DNA from: Bacillota bacterium
GTDB taxonomy: Bacteria; Bacillota; Clostridia; Lachnospirales; Lachnospiraceae
Direction of reading: 5' to 3'
Length of the DNA stretch: 64,000 nt
Assembly (NCBI GenBank): GCA_023439505.1
Contig: JAEXNR010000007.1
Coordinates: forward strand, 310,001-374,000
A program made the translations under genes and the position numbers. Numbering within the stretch: position 1 is the first letter of the stretch; the number at the start of each line of letters is the position of its first letter. A model generated the notes under the pieces. That model had not been told where the DNA came from. It worked only from the letters and a program-made list of their open reading frames with translations, and ran no database searches. Shown piece by piece: positions 54,014-62,078 of this stretch.

Positions 54014-54682
54014 TTAAAACTTTTCATTTGTTTTTCTTCCATGGAGATATAATCCGAAGAAATCATTCTGTATGTTAACATTCACCAGTTTGGTCTTCTT
54101 AATGATATCGTCTAATTCACTTACTGTATAGGCGGCATACAAAGAAGTCAAAAATCCCGGGCGGATTGCCTTAGGTTTCGTTTGAAAATATATCATCCAC
54201 TTTTTAAAAGCACCCACATCTCTTCTCATATCAGAAACACAATAGTATCCGCCCGGCTTTAATACACGATATATTTCATTAAAAACTTGAACCGGATCTT
54301 CCCATTCATGTAAGGAACCATTGGAGAAAACCGCATCAAAGGAACTTGCCGCAAAAGGCATACACATCGCATTTCCCTCTACATAAGTAACACGTTTTTC
54401 AAAACCGTATTCTATTGCATTTTTGGTTGCCATCGTTATCATAGATTTGCTGATTTCACATCCGGTAAGCTTGGAATTTTCTGATTGTTTCAGCCACTCC
54501 AATCCAACATATCCAGGTCCGGGACCAATTTCCAGAACATCACCGCTTAAAATTCCTGATTTTATAATTGTACCAACACTATTCCAACCTTTGTCACGCA
54601 TCCTCCTGGCAAACTGATCGAATACTTCTACTGTTAATTCCTCCTGGATTCCATCATTTGTCTCAATTACTCTTTCTCTCAT
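54014..54682 (-). CDS. Class I SAM-dependent methyltransferase
   Basis: The start at 54682 (MRERVIETNDG) has GAGG six nt before; 222 residues. Motif I is VLEIGPGPGYVGLEW (about 48-62), followed by LTGCEISKSMITMA and SSFDAVFSNGSLHEWEDPVQ. It looks like a UbiE/menaquinone-type methyltransferase. It is 16 nt downstream of a PadR gene, which it shares a transcript with, so the pair may respond to a small hydrophobic compound. Confidence 0.85.
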   Translation of the reverse strand: MRERVIETNDGIQEELTVEVFDQFARRMRDKGWNSVGTIIKSGILSGDVLEIGPGPGYVGLEWLKQSENSKLTGCEISKSMITMATKNAIEYGFEKRVTYVEGNAMCMPFAASSFDAVFSNGSLHEWEDPVQVFNEIYRVLKPGGYYCVSDMRRDVGAFKKWMIYFQTKPKAIRPGFLTSLYAAYTVSELDDIIKKTKLVNVNIQNDFFGLYLHGRKTNEKF

Positions 54683-54698
54683 ATGATTCCTCACTCCT

Positions 54699-55226
54699 TT
54701 ATTTTAAAATGTTTATAGCATCTGTTGCCCACGATAGTTCCGCCTTATAATGCAGCATATGGTGTTGAAAAATAATCTCCGTTTCTTTCCTATTTTCTTC
54801 CGGCACAAATTTCATTGTTTCTTCTTTATGCTGGCTGATGATTTTAAGTATTGTCTCAAGATTGTTCAAATAAGATTTCAGGCTTGAAATAATCATATCC
54901 TTGTCTAAAGAATCCGAAAAATAAAATACTGAATCAGAGGAAAATACCGGCCTGTATTCAAATCGCAAAAGTTTGTTTAAATTTTCCCGAAAATAAGTTC
55001 TTCCTTTCTCAGTGATGGAATATACCGTCTTTTCAGGTCTGCTGCTTTCTTTTTCATTCTCTGAGCCAAGTAATTTCTCTGAATACATTTTATCCAGATG
55101 ATAATAAATTGTCGGTAATTTGATTTGTGTAAAATCTGATAACTGCTCTCCAATGATCTTCTTAATCTGATATCCATGTTGTGGTCCAAACCGAATTAGC
55201 AGTCCCAGAATGTATAAAGGTACCAT
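54699..55226 (-). CDS. PadR-family regulator
   Basis: 175 residues with AAGGAGGG before the start. Winged helix in residues 1-80 (LYILGLLIRFGPQHGYQIKK, LPTIYYHLDKMYSEKLLGSE), then helical dimerisation part. First gene of an operon with the methyltransferase. Its promoter is fully covered by a 40-bp palindrome, a likely autorepression site. Confidence 0.9.
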   Translation of the reverse strand: MVPLYILGLLIRFGPQHGYQIKKIIGEQLSDFTQIKLPTIYYHLDKMYSEKLLGSENEKESSRPEKTVYSITEKGRTYFRENLNKLLRFEYRPVFSSDSVFYFSDSLDKDMIISSLKSYLNNLETILKIISQHKEETMKFVPEENRKETEIIFQHHMLHYKAELSWATDAINILK

Positions 55227-55242
55227 TTTTATTCCCTCCTTA

Positions 55243-55289
55243 TTAGTCAGTACTGAGTACTAGTATACTCAGTACTGACTAATTGTCAA
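55243..55289 (-). promoter_or_regulatory. padR promoter covered by a 40-bp palindrome
   Basis: Positions 55243-55259 and 55266-55282 are perfect 17-bp inverted repeats around a 6-bp centre (arm begins TTAGTCAGTACTGAGTA). On the minus strand TTGACA (55284-55289), a 16-bp spacer and TATACT (55262-55267) form the promoter, so the dyad covers the spacer, -10 and start. Strong candidate PadR operator. Confidence 0.85.
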
Positions 55290-55432
55290 GATTTATATTA
55301 TAAAAATGAAATTTTGTTATCTTTTATTCCTGACTGTAGAAGTCCACACAAAAAACAGTACACCTATTTTTGCAATAAAAAGGCGTACTGTGGATTTAAC
55401 TGATAATGAATGAACGGGAAAGGTGCTATCAA

Positions 55433-55792
55433 TTATTCGCTGCCGAGCGGATCCGTATAATAGGGTACTACAATATAATATCCGGCATATATGGTATCCG
55501 ATGTAAGACCATTGGTTGTCTTAATCTCTTCTATATAATCATTAATATTATGATATTCTTCTGTTATATATGATTCTGCGATACTCCATAACGTATCGCC
55601 CTTTTTAATCTCGATGCTGGTGATCAGTTTATTACGATCACTTCTTCTTTGTGCCGTAACTGTCTTACTAATAAAAAATACTGAGAGAAATAAAATGATA
55701 ATCAGAGACGCAATTGCTGCTACCCAGAATCTCCTCTTACTCAGCCTCACAATTTCCTGATTCTCCTTCACCAAACAAACTGTTCTATTCAT
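55433..55792 (-). CDS. yneA: YneA-like SOS cell division inhibitor with LysM
   Basis: The ATG at 55792 (MNRTVCLVKENQ) follows GGGAGG by seven nt; 119 residues. One membrane segment (about 24-46) and a C-terminal LysM domain (IEIKKGDTLWSIAESYITEE, ending IYAGYYIVVPYY). In Bacillus and Clostridia YneA is the LexA-controlled division inhibitor, next to lexA and read in the opposite direction, exactly as here. The identification rests on context plus architecture because sequence identity in this family is low. Confidence 0.8.
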   Translation of the reverse strand: MNRTVCLVKENQEIVRLSKRRFWVAAIASLIIILFLSVFFISKTVTAQRRSDRNKLITSIEIKKGDTLWSIAESYITEEYHNINDYIEEIKTTNGLTSDTIYAGYYIVVPYYTDPLGSE

Positions 55793-55865
55793 AAAAATAC
55801 CTCCCAATGGAAAATTTCTTGTCTTGTGTATCTGTACAATGTAATTTTATTATCAGCGTCAAATA

Positions 55866-55943
55866 CGAACATTTGTTTTTGTATTTCCATTATATCGAAC
55901 ATACATTTGTTTGTCAATACTTTTTATCGAACATTTGTTTTCG
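55866..55943 (-). promoter_or_regulatory. yneA promoter with LexA-type boxes
   Basis: On the minus strand TTGACA (55912-55917), 17-bp spacer and TATAAT (55889-55894) make a consensus promoter. Three boxes of the form AAACAAATGTTCG (complements of CGAAC words at 55866, 55896 and 55928) lie over and next to it, one inside the spacer. They match one half-site of the Gram-positive LexA box CGAAC-N4-GTTCG and a degenerate second half. A fourth CGAAC word is at 55942. Confidence 0.7.
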
Positions 55944-55993
55944 AACACACATTCCGAATTGCAAACATTTTTTCGCTTTTCAGAACATAAGTT

Positions 55994-56022
55994 TTGCATT
56001 ATACCGGATGATATGGTATAAT
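55994..56022 (+). promoter_or_regulatory. lexA promoter
   Basis: TTGCAT (55994-55999), 17-bp spacer and TATAAT (56017-56022). The LexA-type boxes lie 40-130 bp upstream, nearer the divergent yneA promoter. Confidence 0.7.
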
Positions 56023-56089
56023 ACTGGAAAGGGTCTTGTACGCACATAGGCAGGGCAAGAACAATACGAAATAGGAGGCTGGTACTGAT

Positions 56090-56707
56090 ATGGGGTATGG
56101 CAGAATTAGTAATAAGCAGAAGGAAATATTAGAATATTTAAAATCTCAGATAATCAACAAGGGCTATCCGCCGGCTGTCCGTGAAATTTGTGAAGCAGTA
56201 AAGTTAAAATCAACCTCTTCCGTGCATTCCCATCTGGAAACACTGGAGAAGAATGGATATATCCGCAGAGACCCCAGTAAACCAAGGGCCATCGAAATCA
56301 TTGACGATGAATTTAATCTGACCAGAAAAGAATTGGTGAATGTGCCCATCGTCGGAACCATCACTGCGGGACAACCCATTTTAGCTGTAGAGAATATTGA
56401 AAGTTACTTCCCCATTCCTTCGGAATTCATGCCCAATGAAGAAACCTTCATGTTAAAGGTTAAGGGTAACAGTATGATTAATGCCGGAATTTACAACGGA
56501 GATAAGATCCTGGTTCAAAAACAGTCCCATGCCAAGAACGGGGATATTGTGGTAGCTTTGATTGAGGATGAAGTAACAGTCAAAACCTTTTATAAGGAAA
56601 ATGGTTATTACCGGCTGCAACCGGAGAACGAATCCATGGAACCCATCATTGTTTCTGATTTAAGTGTTATGGGCAAGGTAATCGGCTTATTCCGTATGTA
56701 TGTTTAG
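56090..56707 (+). CDS. lexA: SOS repressor LexA
   Basis: 205 residues, with ATAGGAGGC before the ATG. N-terminal winged HTH (about 1-65, PPAVREICEAVKLKSTSSVH, YIRRDPSKPRAIEI). The self-cleavage site is Ala-Gly in TITAGQPILA, the catalytic Ser is in KGNSMINAGIYNGD and the Lys in EVTVKTFYK. RecA-assisted cleavage derepresses the SOS regulon, here probably including the divergent yneA-like gene. Confidence 0.97.
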   Translation: MGYGRISNKQKEILEYLKSQIINKGYPPAVREICEAVKLKSTSSVHSHLETLEKNGYIRRDPSKPRAIEIIDDEFNLTRKELVNVPIVGTITAGQPILAVENIESYFPIPSEFMPNEETFMLKVKGNSMINAGIYNGDKILVQKQSHAKNGDIVVALIEDEVTVKTFYKENGYYRLQPENESMEPIIVSDLSVMGKVIGLFRMYV

Positions 56708-56782
56708 AATTCGACAGGTATTTTGTTTACTTTCCTGTTGGCTTGTGTTAAAATGTGGGAAAAAGAATTGAGGTTTCCATCT

Positions 56783-57073
56783 ATGGGACAAATATTTGAA
56801 GCTGTCATGGTGATCAGTTTTGGCATCTCCTGGCCTTCCTCCATCCTGAAATCCTACACCTCTCGTACAGCCAAAGGAAAAAGTATCATTTTTTTAACAT
56901 TTATTCTTATTGGATATGCTTTCGGTATAAGTTCAAAGCTTGTATCCGGTACCGTTAATTATGTTCTGATCTTTTACTGCATTAATTTTTGTATGGTTTT
57001 CATTGATTTACTGCTATATTTCAGAAACAAGCGTCTTGATTCTTACATAGATCAGGGAAAAACATCCCAATAG
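56783..57073 (+). CDS. Small PQ-loop/SemiSWEET-like membrane protein
   Basis: The ATG at 56783 (MGQIFEAVMVISFG) has GAGG nine nt before; an ATG at 56723 lacks an RBS. 96 residues with three membrane segments. The N-terminal ISFGISWPSSILKSYTSRTA is a PQ-loop-like helix pair start with the Pro in place of PQ, and KGKSIIFLTFILIGYAFGIS follows. Such proteins are common in Lachnospiraceae; sugar transport is a guess by fold. It is read after lexA. Confidence 0.6.
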   Translation: MGQIFEAVMVISFGISWPSSILKSYTSRTAKGKSIIFLTFILIGYAFGISSKLVSGTVNYVLIFYCINFCMVFIDLLLYFRNKRLDSYIDQGKTSQ

Positions 57074-57145
57074 AAAAATTACCGGTTATCATACAGTTTA
57101 TTTCGAATACAGAGAATTATAACAAATTATATTGATACCACCTAC

Positions 57146-57178
57146 AAAAAAGTTCACGAAAATTTCGTGAACTTTTTT
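57146..57178. terminator. Bidirectional terminator between lexA side and rsfS
   Basis: GTTCACG (57152-57158) and CGTGAAC (57166-57172), extended by A/T pairs, are flanked by A5 on the left and T6 on the right, so it ends both the rightward transcript and the leftward rsfS operon. Confidence 0.9.
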
Positions 57179-57191
57179 ACGGAAAAGATAT

Positions 57192-57551
57192 TTAAGCATC
57201 CAACTCTTCTTTACTTACCGTCTTGCCGTCTCTCCAGATTCGTTCCAGATTATAAAATAACCGGTCTTCCTTCGAAAATACATGCACTACTACATCACCG
57301 TAATCCATTAGAATCCAGCTGGCAGAACGTACACCTTCAATTCGTTTCGGTTCATATCCCTGTCTTCCCAGCTTATCTTTTACAGCGTCTACCAAAGCAT
57401 CCACCTGCGGCGCATTGGTACCATTTGCAATAATAAAATAATCAGCAATTATGGAGATATCTTTAATTTCGATAACCTGAATATCTTCACCTTTCCTCTC
57501 ATCCAGCGCTTCATAAGCCAGACGGGCCATTTCCTTCGAAATATTCATCAT
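57192..57551 (-). CDS. rsfS: Ribosomal silencing factor RsfS
   Basis: Tandem ATGs at 57551/57548 follow AAAGGGG; about 118 residues, the family length. The RsfS/DUF143 pattern is GEDIQVIEIKDISIIADYFI, then GTNAPQVDALVDAVKDKLGR and RSASWILMDYGDVVVHVFSK. It binds ribosomal protein L14 and keeps subunits apart in starvation. Last gene of the leftward nadD-yqeK-rsfS group and followed by a terminator. Confidence 0.95.
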   Translation of the reverse strand: MMNISKEMARLAYEALDERKGEDIQVIEIKDISIIADYFIIANGTNAPQVDALVDAVKDKLGRQGYEPKRIEGVRSASWILMDYGDVVVHVFSKEDRLFYNLERIWRDGKTVSKEELDA

Positions 57552-57613
57552 ATTTCCCCTTTCTTTAACCATTCATTCTATATTCGATCCAGCAACAACC
57601 ATTTTCACGGTTA

Positions 57614-58183
57614 TTATGAGGTTATTCCCTTATAATATACATAGGTGTCCATTGCCAAAGTGTCAATTGCATCCCCGGATACTTTCAGATGTTCCAGTGT
57701 ATCCGCAAGAATTAATACGATTGCCCGGTCAATGTTTTCATAAGAAAGCCTGCGTATCTCCTCCATCCCGGGCAGCATCTTACGGTTGGGTTCGATATAA
57801 TCAGCAGTGAATACAATTTTCTCAAGCATTGTCATGGCAGGTCGACCCGTAGTATGATATTTGATGGCATTTAATATCCCATCATCTTCTATCCCATAAA
57901 TCTCCCTGGCATAAACTGCCCCTACCTTGGCATGAAGTAAAGCAGTATTTTGTAATTCGATTTGTGTAAGGGGAAGCTCATATCTATTACATTCTTCAAT
58001 CAGCTCCTCCTCTGTTTTTCCCTTGGCACAGTCATGCAGAATTCCCGCAATTCTTGCTTTTCTCGTATCACAGCCATAGATCAGGGCTAAATCATACGAA
58101 ACCTCCTCGGTTCCAAGAGAATGCAGATATCTGGAGGGCTTTAATACCTCTTTCATGCTGTCTCTTAATTCCTGTAATCTCAT
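57614..58183 (-). CDS. yqeK: HD-domain diadenosine tetraphosphatase YqeK
   Basis: 189 residues. The HD phosphohydrolase ligands are seen as YLHSLGTEEVSYDLA, AGILHDCAKGKTEEEL (His-Asp pair near 60) and LLHAKVGAVYAREI. These enzymes split Ap4A into ADP and are nearly always encoded between nadD and rsfS, as here. Gap to rsfS is 60 nt. Confidence 0.95.
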   Translation of the reverse strand: MRLQELRDSMKEVLKPSRYLHSLGTEEVSYDLALIYGCDTRKARIAGILHDCAKGKTEEELIEECNRYELPLTQIELQNTALLHAKVGAVYAREIYGIEDDGILNAIKYHTTGRPAMTMLEKIVFTADYIEPNRKMLPGMEEIRRLSYENIDRAIVLILADTLEHLKVSGDAIDTLAMDTYVYYKGITS

Positions 58184-58271
58184 GTTTTTCCCATTTCTGT
58201 GCTGCTTTGGGCACGTTAAGTTACTGTTCGCCGTGCAGACACAAACTTACTGAGTGAACGTGCATTTGATT

Positions 58272-58892
58272 TCATTTTTGCTCCCCGATAACACCGTAAA
58301 GTTCATGTTCTCCGATATAGTTCAGAACCTTCTCCGGCAGATAATAACGCAGGCTCTGACCCGAGCGAAGCCGCTTTCTAATCTGCTCCGATGAAATCTG
58401 AATTGTCGGCATGGAGAGTAATATCACCCTGGCGCCATAAATTCCCCTGATATAAGCCGCCTGCTTCTCAAGCTGATCCCGACCCACCTGATCACGGTCT
58501 GACGAAACCAGCGTACATAAGCTGCATATCACTTCAGGTTTCTTCCAGGTTGGCAGCATAAAAAGGGAATCTGCTCCGATTATAAAATAATAATGGGTAT
58601 CCGGATTCTCCTGTGTCAAAATACTTAACGTGTCCGCAGTATAGGTCAGCCCCTCCCGCATCAGCTCCAAACCGCTAAAGGCAAAGTGCGGATTATCCTC
58701 TATTGCCAGCTTTACCATATTCTCCCGGTGCCAGTCTGATACAAGATTCGCCCTGGATTTGTGAGGCGGATTCTTAGATGGCATAAACAGGATCTGATCC
58801 AATCCCATTTGTTCATAAGAATCCTCCGCCAAAAAAAGATGCCCGAAATGTATCGGATTAAAGGTCCCGCCCATGATCCCTATTTTCTTCAT
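58272..58892 (-). CDS. nadD: Nicotinate-nucleotide adenylyltransferase NadD
   Basis: The start at 58892 (MKKIGIMGGTFNPIHFGH) follows AAAGGAAC; 206 residues. HxGH nucleotidyl-transferase motif is NPIHFGHLFLAE (residues 12-23), the ISSxxIR motif is IQISSEQIRKRLRSG near 170, and FIIGADSLFMLPTWKK is typical of NadD. It makes nicotinate adenine dinucleotide for NAD synthesis. Confidence 0.97.
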   Translation of the reverse strand: MKKIGIMGGTFNPIHFGHLFLAEDSYEQMGLDQILFMPSKNPPHKSRANLVSDWHRENMVKLAIEDNPHFAFSGLELMREGLTYTADTLSILTQENPDTHYYFIIGADSLFMLPTWKKPEVICSLCTLVSSDRDQVGRDQLEKQAAYIRGIYGARVILLSMPTIQISSEQIRKRLRSGQSLRYYLPEKVLNYIGEHELYGVIGEQK

Positions 58893-58970
58893 CTGTGCAT
58901 GTTCCTTTCCCATACCGTCCATGATTACGTCTCTCACAAGTACAGCTCTGCCCTCATATTGACAAACTTC

Positions 58971-59279
58971 TTATGCCTTTACTTTCTTTTCCACGGGAAG
59001 AATAATCTTCTTCTTTTCTTTGGATTCTCTGTAAAGAACAATTTTTCTGCCAATCACCTGTACCACATCCGAGCGGGTACGTTCTGCAAGCGTGTGGGAT
59101 ACGGTATGAATATCGTCCGTACAGTTTTTCAGTATGGTAATTTTAACCAATTCTCTTGCCTCTAACGCCTCAGAAATCCCTTGCGTTACCTCGGGGGTGA
59201 GGGACGCCTTCCCAATCTGAAAAATCGGTTCTATATTCATTGCCAATCCTTTTAAATAAGCTCTTTGTTTTGTTGTCAT
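58971..59279 (-). CDS. yhbY: YhbY-family RNA-binding protein
   Basis: The ATG at 59279 (MTTKQRAYLKGLA) follows AAAGGAG; 102 residues. The CRM domain has the motif AMNIEPIFQIGKASLTPEV and the GxxG-type loop; RTRSDVVQVIGRKIVLYRES closes it. YhbY binds pre-50S particles in ribosome assembly. It follows obgE by 19 nt and is in the same transcript. Confidence 0.95.
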   Translation of the reverse strand: MTTKQRAYLKGLAMNIEPIFQIGKASLTPEVTQGISEALEARELVKITILKNCTDDIHTVSHTLAERTRSDVVQVIGRKIVLYRESKEKKKIILPVEKKVKA

Positions 59280-59298
59280 CTCTTTACTCCTTTCTCTA

Positions 59299-60585
59299 TC
59301 ATTTGTAATAATCAAAGCTAAGGCCGTACATTCTTACCGTATCGCCTTCCTCTATTCCAAGTGCTTCCAATTCTTCCAGAACACCATTCTCCTTTAAGAA
59401 ACGTTGGAAAAACTCAAACCCTTTCTCAGAATCCAGATTTGTATAACCCAACATTTTCTCAATGCGGGGGCCTTCCACTGCATATTGATGATCCTCTTCC
59501 TTCCAGACCTCAAAAGGCTCATTGGTACGAATCAGATCTTCCGGGAAGAATTCTTTCTCAAATACCACCGGGGCCTGATCCAGCTGATCCAGCATTTCCT
59601 TCACATGATACAGCAATTCCTTTACACCTCTGCCGCTTACCGCAGATATGGGGAATATCTTAATCTCCTTGGGTTCAAATTCATCCTTTAGTTTCTGAAT
59701 GATGCCTTCTTCGTCTTCTTCATAGATTACATCCATTTTATTTGCCGCAATAACCTGAGGTCGATTTGCCAGTTCCGGATTATAATTTACCAATTCCTCA
59801 TTGATGGTTCTAATATCCTCAATTGGATCTCTTCCTTCCGTGGATGCCGCATCCACCAGATGAATAATTACTTTCGTCCGTTCAATATGTCTTAGAAACT
59901 CATGTCCGAGACCAAGCCCTTCAGACGCTCCTTCTATCAGACCCGGGATGTCCGCTATGACAAACCCGTTTCCGCCGCCAAGATCAACCACGCCAAGGTT
60001 AGGACTTAAGGTCGTGAAATGATAATTACCGATCTTGGGTTTTGCATTGGTAACTCTTGCCAAAAATGTAGACTTGCCCACATTGGGAAACCCAACCAGC
60101 CCTACATCTGCAATCACTTTCAATTCCAGCAGTACGGTCATCTCCTGGGCCTTTTGCCCGGGCTGGGCATATTTAGGTACCTGCATGGTAGCGGTGGCAT
60201 AATGCTGGTTTCCTTTGCCGCCTCTTCCGCCTCTTAAAACAACCTCTCTCTGATTGCCAAAGGACATATCTGCCACAACTTTTCCTGTCTCTTTTTCTCT
60301 GATTACCGTTCCTGCCGGAACCTTAACAATCAGATCTTCGCCGTCTTTTCCATGACAACGCTTCTTACTTCCATTTTCACCGTCACCCGCCTGATATTTT
60401 CTGATATATCTAAAATCAGATAAGGTATTTAATCCTTCGTCTACTACAAATATCAGATCTCCGCCTTTCCCGCCGTCTCCGCCGTCAGGACCACCGGCGG
60501 GAACAAATATTTCCTTGCGGAAACTAACATGTCCGTCTCCGCCTTTGCCCGATCTGATATATATTTCTGCTCTATCTGCAAACAT
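59299..60585 (-). CDS. obgE: Ribosome-associated GTPase ObgE
   Basis: 428 residues. The Gly-rich OBG domain fills 1-158 (GGDGHVSFRKEIFVPAGGPD and repeated GGxG). GTPase motifs are GFPNVGKSTFLARVT (G1, near 165), FTTLSPNLGVVD (G2), DIPGLIEG (G3), ANKMD (G4) and SAVSGRG (G5). The C-terminal OCT domain ends with EGDTVRMYGLSFDYYK. It acts in 50S assembly and stress control. Confidence 0.98.
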   Translation of the reverse strand: MFADRAEIYIRSGKGGDGHVSFRKEIFVPAGGPDGGDGGKGGDLIFVVDEGLNTLSDFRYIRKYQAGDGENGSKKRCHGKDGEDLIVKVPAGTVIREKETGKVVADMSFGNQREVVLRGGRGGKGNQHYATATMQVPKYAQPGQKAQEMTVLLELKVIADVGLVGFPNVGKSTFLARVTNAKPKIGNYHFTTLSPNLGVVDLGGGNGFVIADIPGLIEGASEGLGLGHEFLRHIERTKVIIHLVDAASTEGRDPIEDIRTINEELVNYNPELANRPQVIAANKMDVIYEEDEEGIIQKLKDEFEPKEIKIFPISAVSGRGVKELLYHVKEMLDQLDQAPVVFEKEFFPEDLIRTNEPFEVWKEEDHQYAVEGPRIEKMLGYTNLDSEKGFEFFQRFLKENGVLEELEALGIEEGDTVRMYGLSFDYYK

Positions 60586-60789
60586 CTTTCACACCTGCCT
60601 TATACTTATTGTCTCTCTTCGTTCCATAATTGCTTCTATCGAAAAGTCATTGATTGAATCCTGACTTAATCATTATCCGTAAATCTCGCCGAACTGCTTA
60701 TTCCTGATTTATTGTTACCAAAATGCATTATGCTTATTATAATCTGAAATCATGGCAAATACAACCAGAATTCCAGTCAGACATAAAAG

Positions 60790-60833
60790 AACCCCAAAAT
60801 CCAATTTCTAGGAATTTGGGGTTAATACCATAC
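60790..60833 (-). terminator. Terminator after rplU-prp-rpmA
   Basis: AACCCCAAA (60790-60798) pairs with TTTGGGGTT (60825-60833), with further pairing inside. On the minus strand it is followed by CTTTT. It lies 11 nt after the rpmA stop and separates this operon from obgE. Confidence 0.75.
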
Positions 60834-60843
60834 GGTTCTGAAA

Positions 60844-61131
60844 CTATTTTGATTCTACAGGGTAAACACTAGCTTGCTTCTTGTCTCTACCTCTTCTCTC
60901 AAACTTAAGAACACCGTCTACTAATGCAAATAATGTATCGTCGCCACCGCGTCCAACATTTACACCAGGATGAATCTTGGTTCCGCGTTGTCTGTAAAGA
61001 ATATTTCCTGCAAGAACAAATTGACCGTCTGCTCTTTTCGCACCCAATCTCTTGGATTCAGAGTCTCTACCGTTCTTGGTAGAACCAACACCCTTTTTAT
61101 GAGCGAAAAATTGAAGGTTCATTCTTAACAT
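60844..61131 (-). CDS. rpmA: 50S ribosomal protein L27 with cleavable N-terminus
   Basis: 95 residues; AGGAGG eight nt before the ATG at 61131. The N-terminus MLRMNLQFFAHKKGVGSTKN is the Firmicutes form in which Prp cuts after the Phe-Phe pair to expose the functional AHKKG end needed in the peptidyl-transferase region. Rest of the protein is canonical (RQRGTKIHPGVNVGRGGDDT). Third gene of the rplU-prp-rpmA operon. Confidence 0.98.
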   Translation of the reverse strand: MLRMNLQFFAHKKGVGSTKNGRDSESKRLGAKRADGQFVLAGNILYRQRGTKIHPGVNVGRGGDDTLFALVDGVLKFERRGRDKKQASVYPVESK

Positions 61132-61181
61132 ATTCTACACCTCCTAAATGGTTATTACATATCAGTTACTTCATCATATTA

Positions 61182-61514
61182 TTATTGTGATTTTACCTGT
61201 GTAAGCTTTAAATACTTCTCTGAATAATCATTGTGTATTCCCTGTAACCCAAGGCCCAGCGAATTCAATAATAATGTCGCATTCTTGCTGATCGGCTCTG
61301 TCACATGAAATTCCATAAAGCCTTTTTTCTCATCCTGATCCAGTTGAAATCTGTCTGAGGTAAAGTTCTCAATCGAATTTATGGTATTGATTACCAGTGC
61401 TGATACTGCGGCACACACCACATCATTTCCATGATAGGAAAACCCAGCGTGTCCTGACAGACGAAAGCCTGTAATCATATTCTCTGCATTTTTATAAATG
61501 GATACCTGAATCAT
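61182..61514 (-). CDS. prp: Ribosomal-processing cysteine protease Prp
   Basis: 110 residues. Catalytic His is in RLSGHAGFSYHGND (about 19-32) and Cys in DVVCAAVSALVINTINSIEN (Cys near 34). This is the YsxB/Prp family, which removes the N-terminal extension of L27 encoded by the next gene. It lies 11 nt after rplU. Confidence 0.96.
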   Translation of the reverse strand: MIQVSIYKNAENMITGFRLSGHAGFSYHGNDVVCAAVSALVINTINSIENFTSDRFQLDQDEKKGFMEFHVTEPISKNATLLLNSLGLGLQGIHNDYSEKYLKLTQVKSQ

Positions 61515-61525
61515 ATCACCATTTC

Positions 61526-61834
61526 CTATGCATTAATCTTTTCAATCTTTACTTTGGTATATGGCTGTCTATGACCATTCTTCTTGTGATATCCGGTCTT
61601 TCTCTTGTATCTGTAGACAATAACTTTCTTGTTCTTGCCTTCTTCAACAACAGTTGCAGAAACATTAGCATTAGCTACGGTAGGATCTCCTACTACTAAC
61701 TCGCCGTTATTTACTGCAAGTACCTGGTCAAAAGTAATTGTTGCTCCTGCTTCTGCTCCAAGCTTCTCAACTTTAATGATATCGCCTTCCGCTACCTTGT
61801 ACTGTTTTCCACCAGTTGCAATAATTGCGTACAT
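61526..61834 (-). CDS. rplU: 50S ribosomal protein L21
   Basis: 102 residues, canonical L21 (YAIIATGGKQYKVAEGDIIK, then VIVYRYKRKTGYHKKNGHRQ). First gene of the operon, with AGGAGG before the ATG and a structured leader upstream. Confidence 0.98.
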   Translation of the reverse strand: MYAIIATGGKQYKVAEGDIIKVEKLGAEAGATITFDQVLAVNNGELVVGDPTVANANVSATVVEEGKNKKVIVYRYKRKTGYHKKNGHRQPYTKVKIEKINA

Positions 61835-61839
61835 ATGGC

Positions 61840-61946
61840 ACCTCCTATTATCATTACTCGCCAGCTGCGGTGTCCGAAAAATCAGAACTTATACCTCGCT
61901 GTGCGGCACACTAAAATATGTTAACATGATAAGAATAATTTGTCAA
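61840..61946 (-). promoter_or_regulatory. rplU promoter and L21 leader RNA
   Basis: On the minus strand TTGACA (61941-61946), 17-bp spacer and TAACAT (61918-61923) form the promoter. The ~75-nt leader that follows has the GTGTGCCGCACAGCGAGGT and ACACCGCAGCTGGCGAGTAA blocks typical of the L21 leader motif that precedes rplU in Firmicutes and probably allows autoregulation by L21. Confidence 0.75.
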
Positions 61947-61985
61947 CTTATATTTATTTTTATTCTTCATATCCTATCATAGTTT

Positions 61986-62038
61986 GATTTTATTACTGTT
62001 ACTGATTTTATTACTGTTACTGATTTTATACTGTTACC
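61986..62038. repeat. Three copies of an 18-bp direct repeat
   Basis: GATTTTATTACTGTTACT occurs at 61986-62003 and 62004-62021 exactly and, shortened by one or two bases, at 62022-62038. It lies between the ybaK stop and the rplU promoter. Confidence 0.9.
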
Positions 62039-62078
62039 GGTTTTTGAACTTTTTCCAATCTTCTTGGCGCTTCACCGG

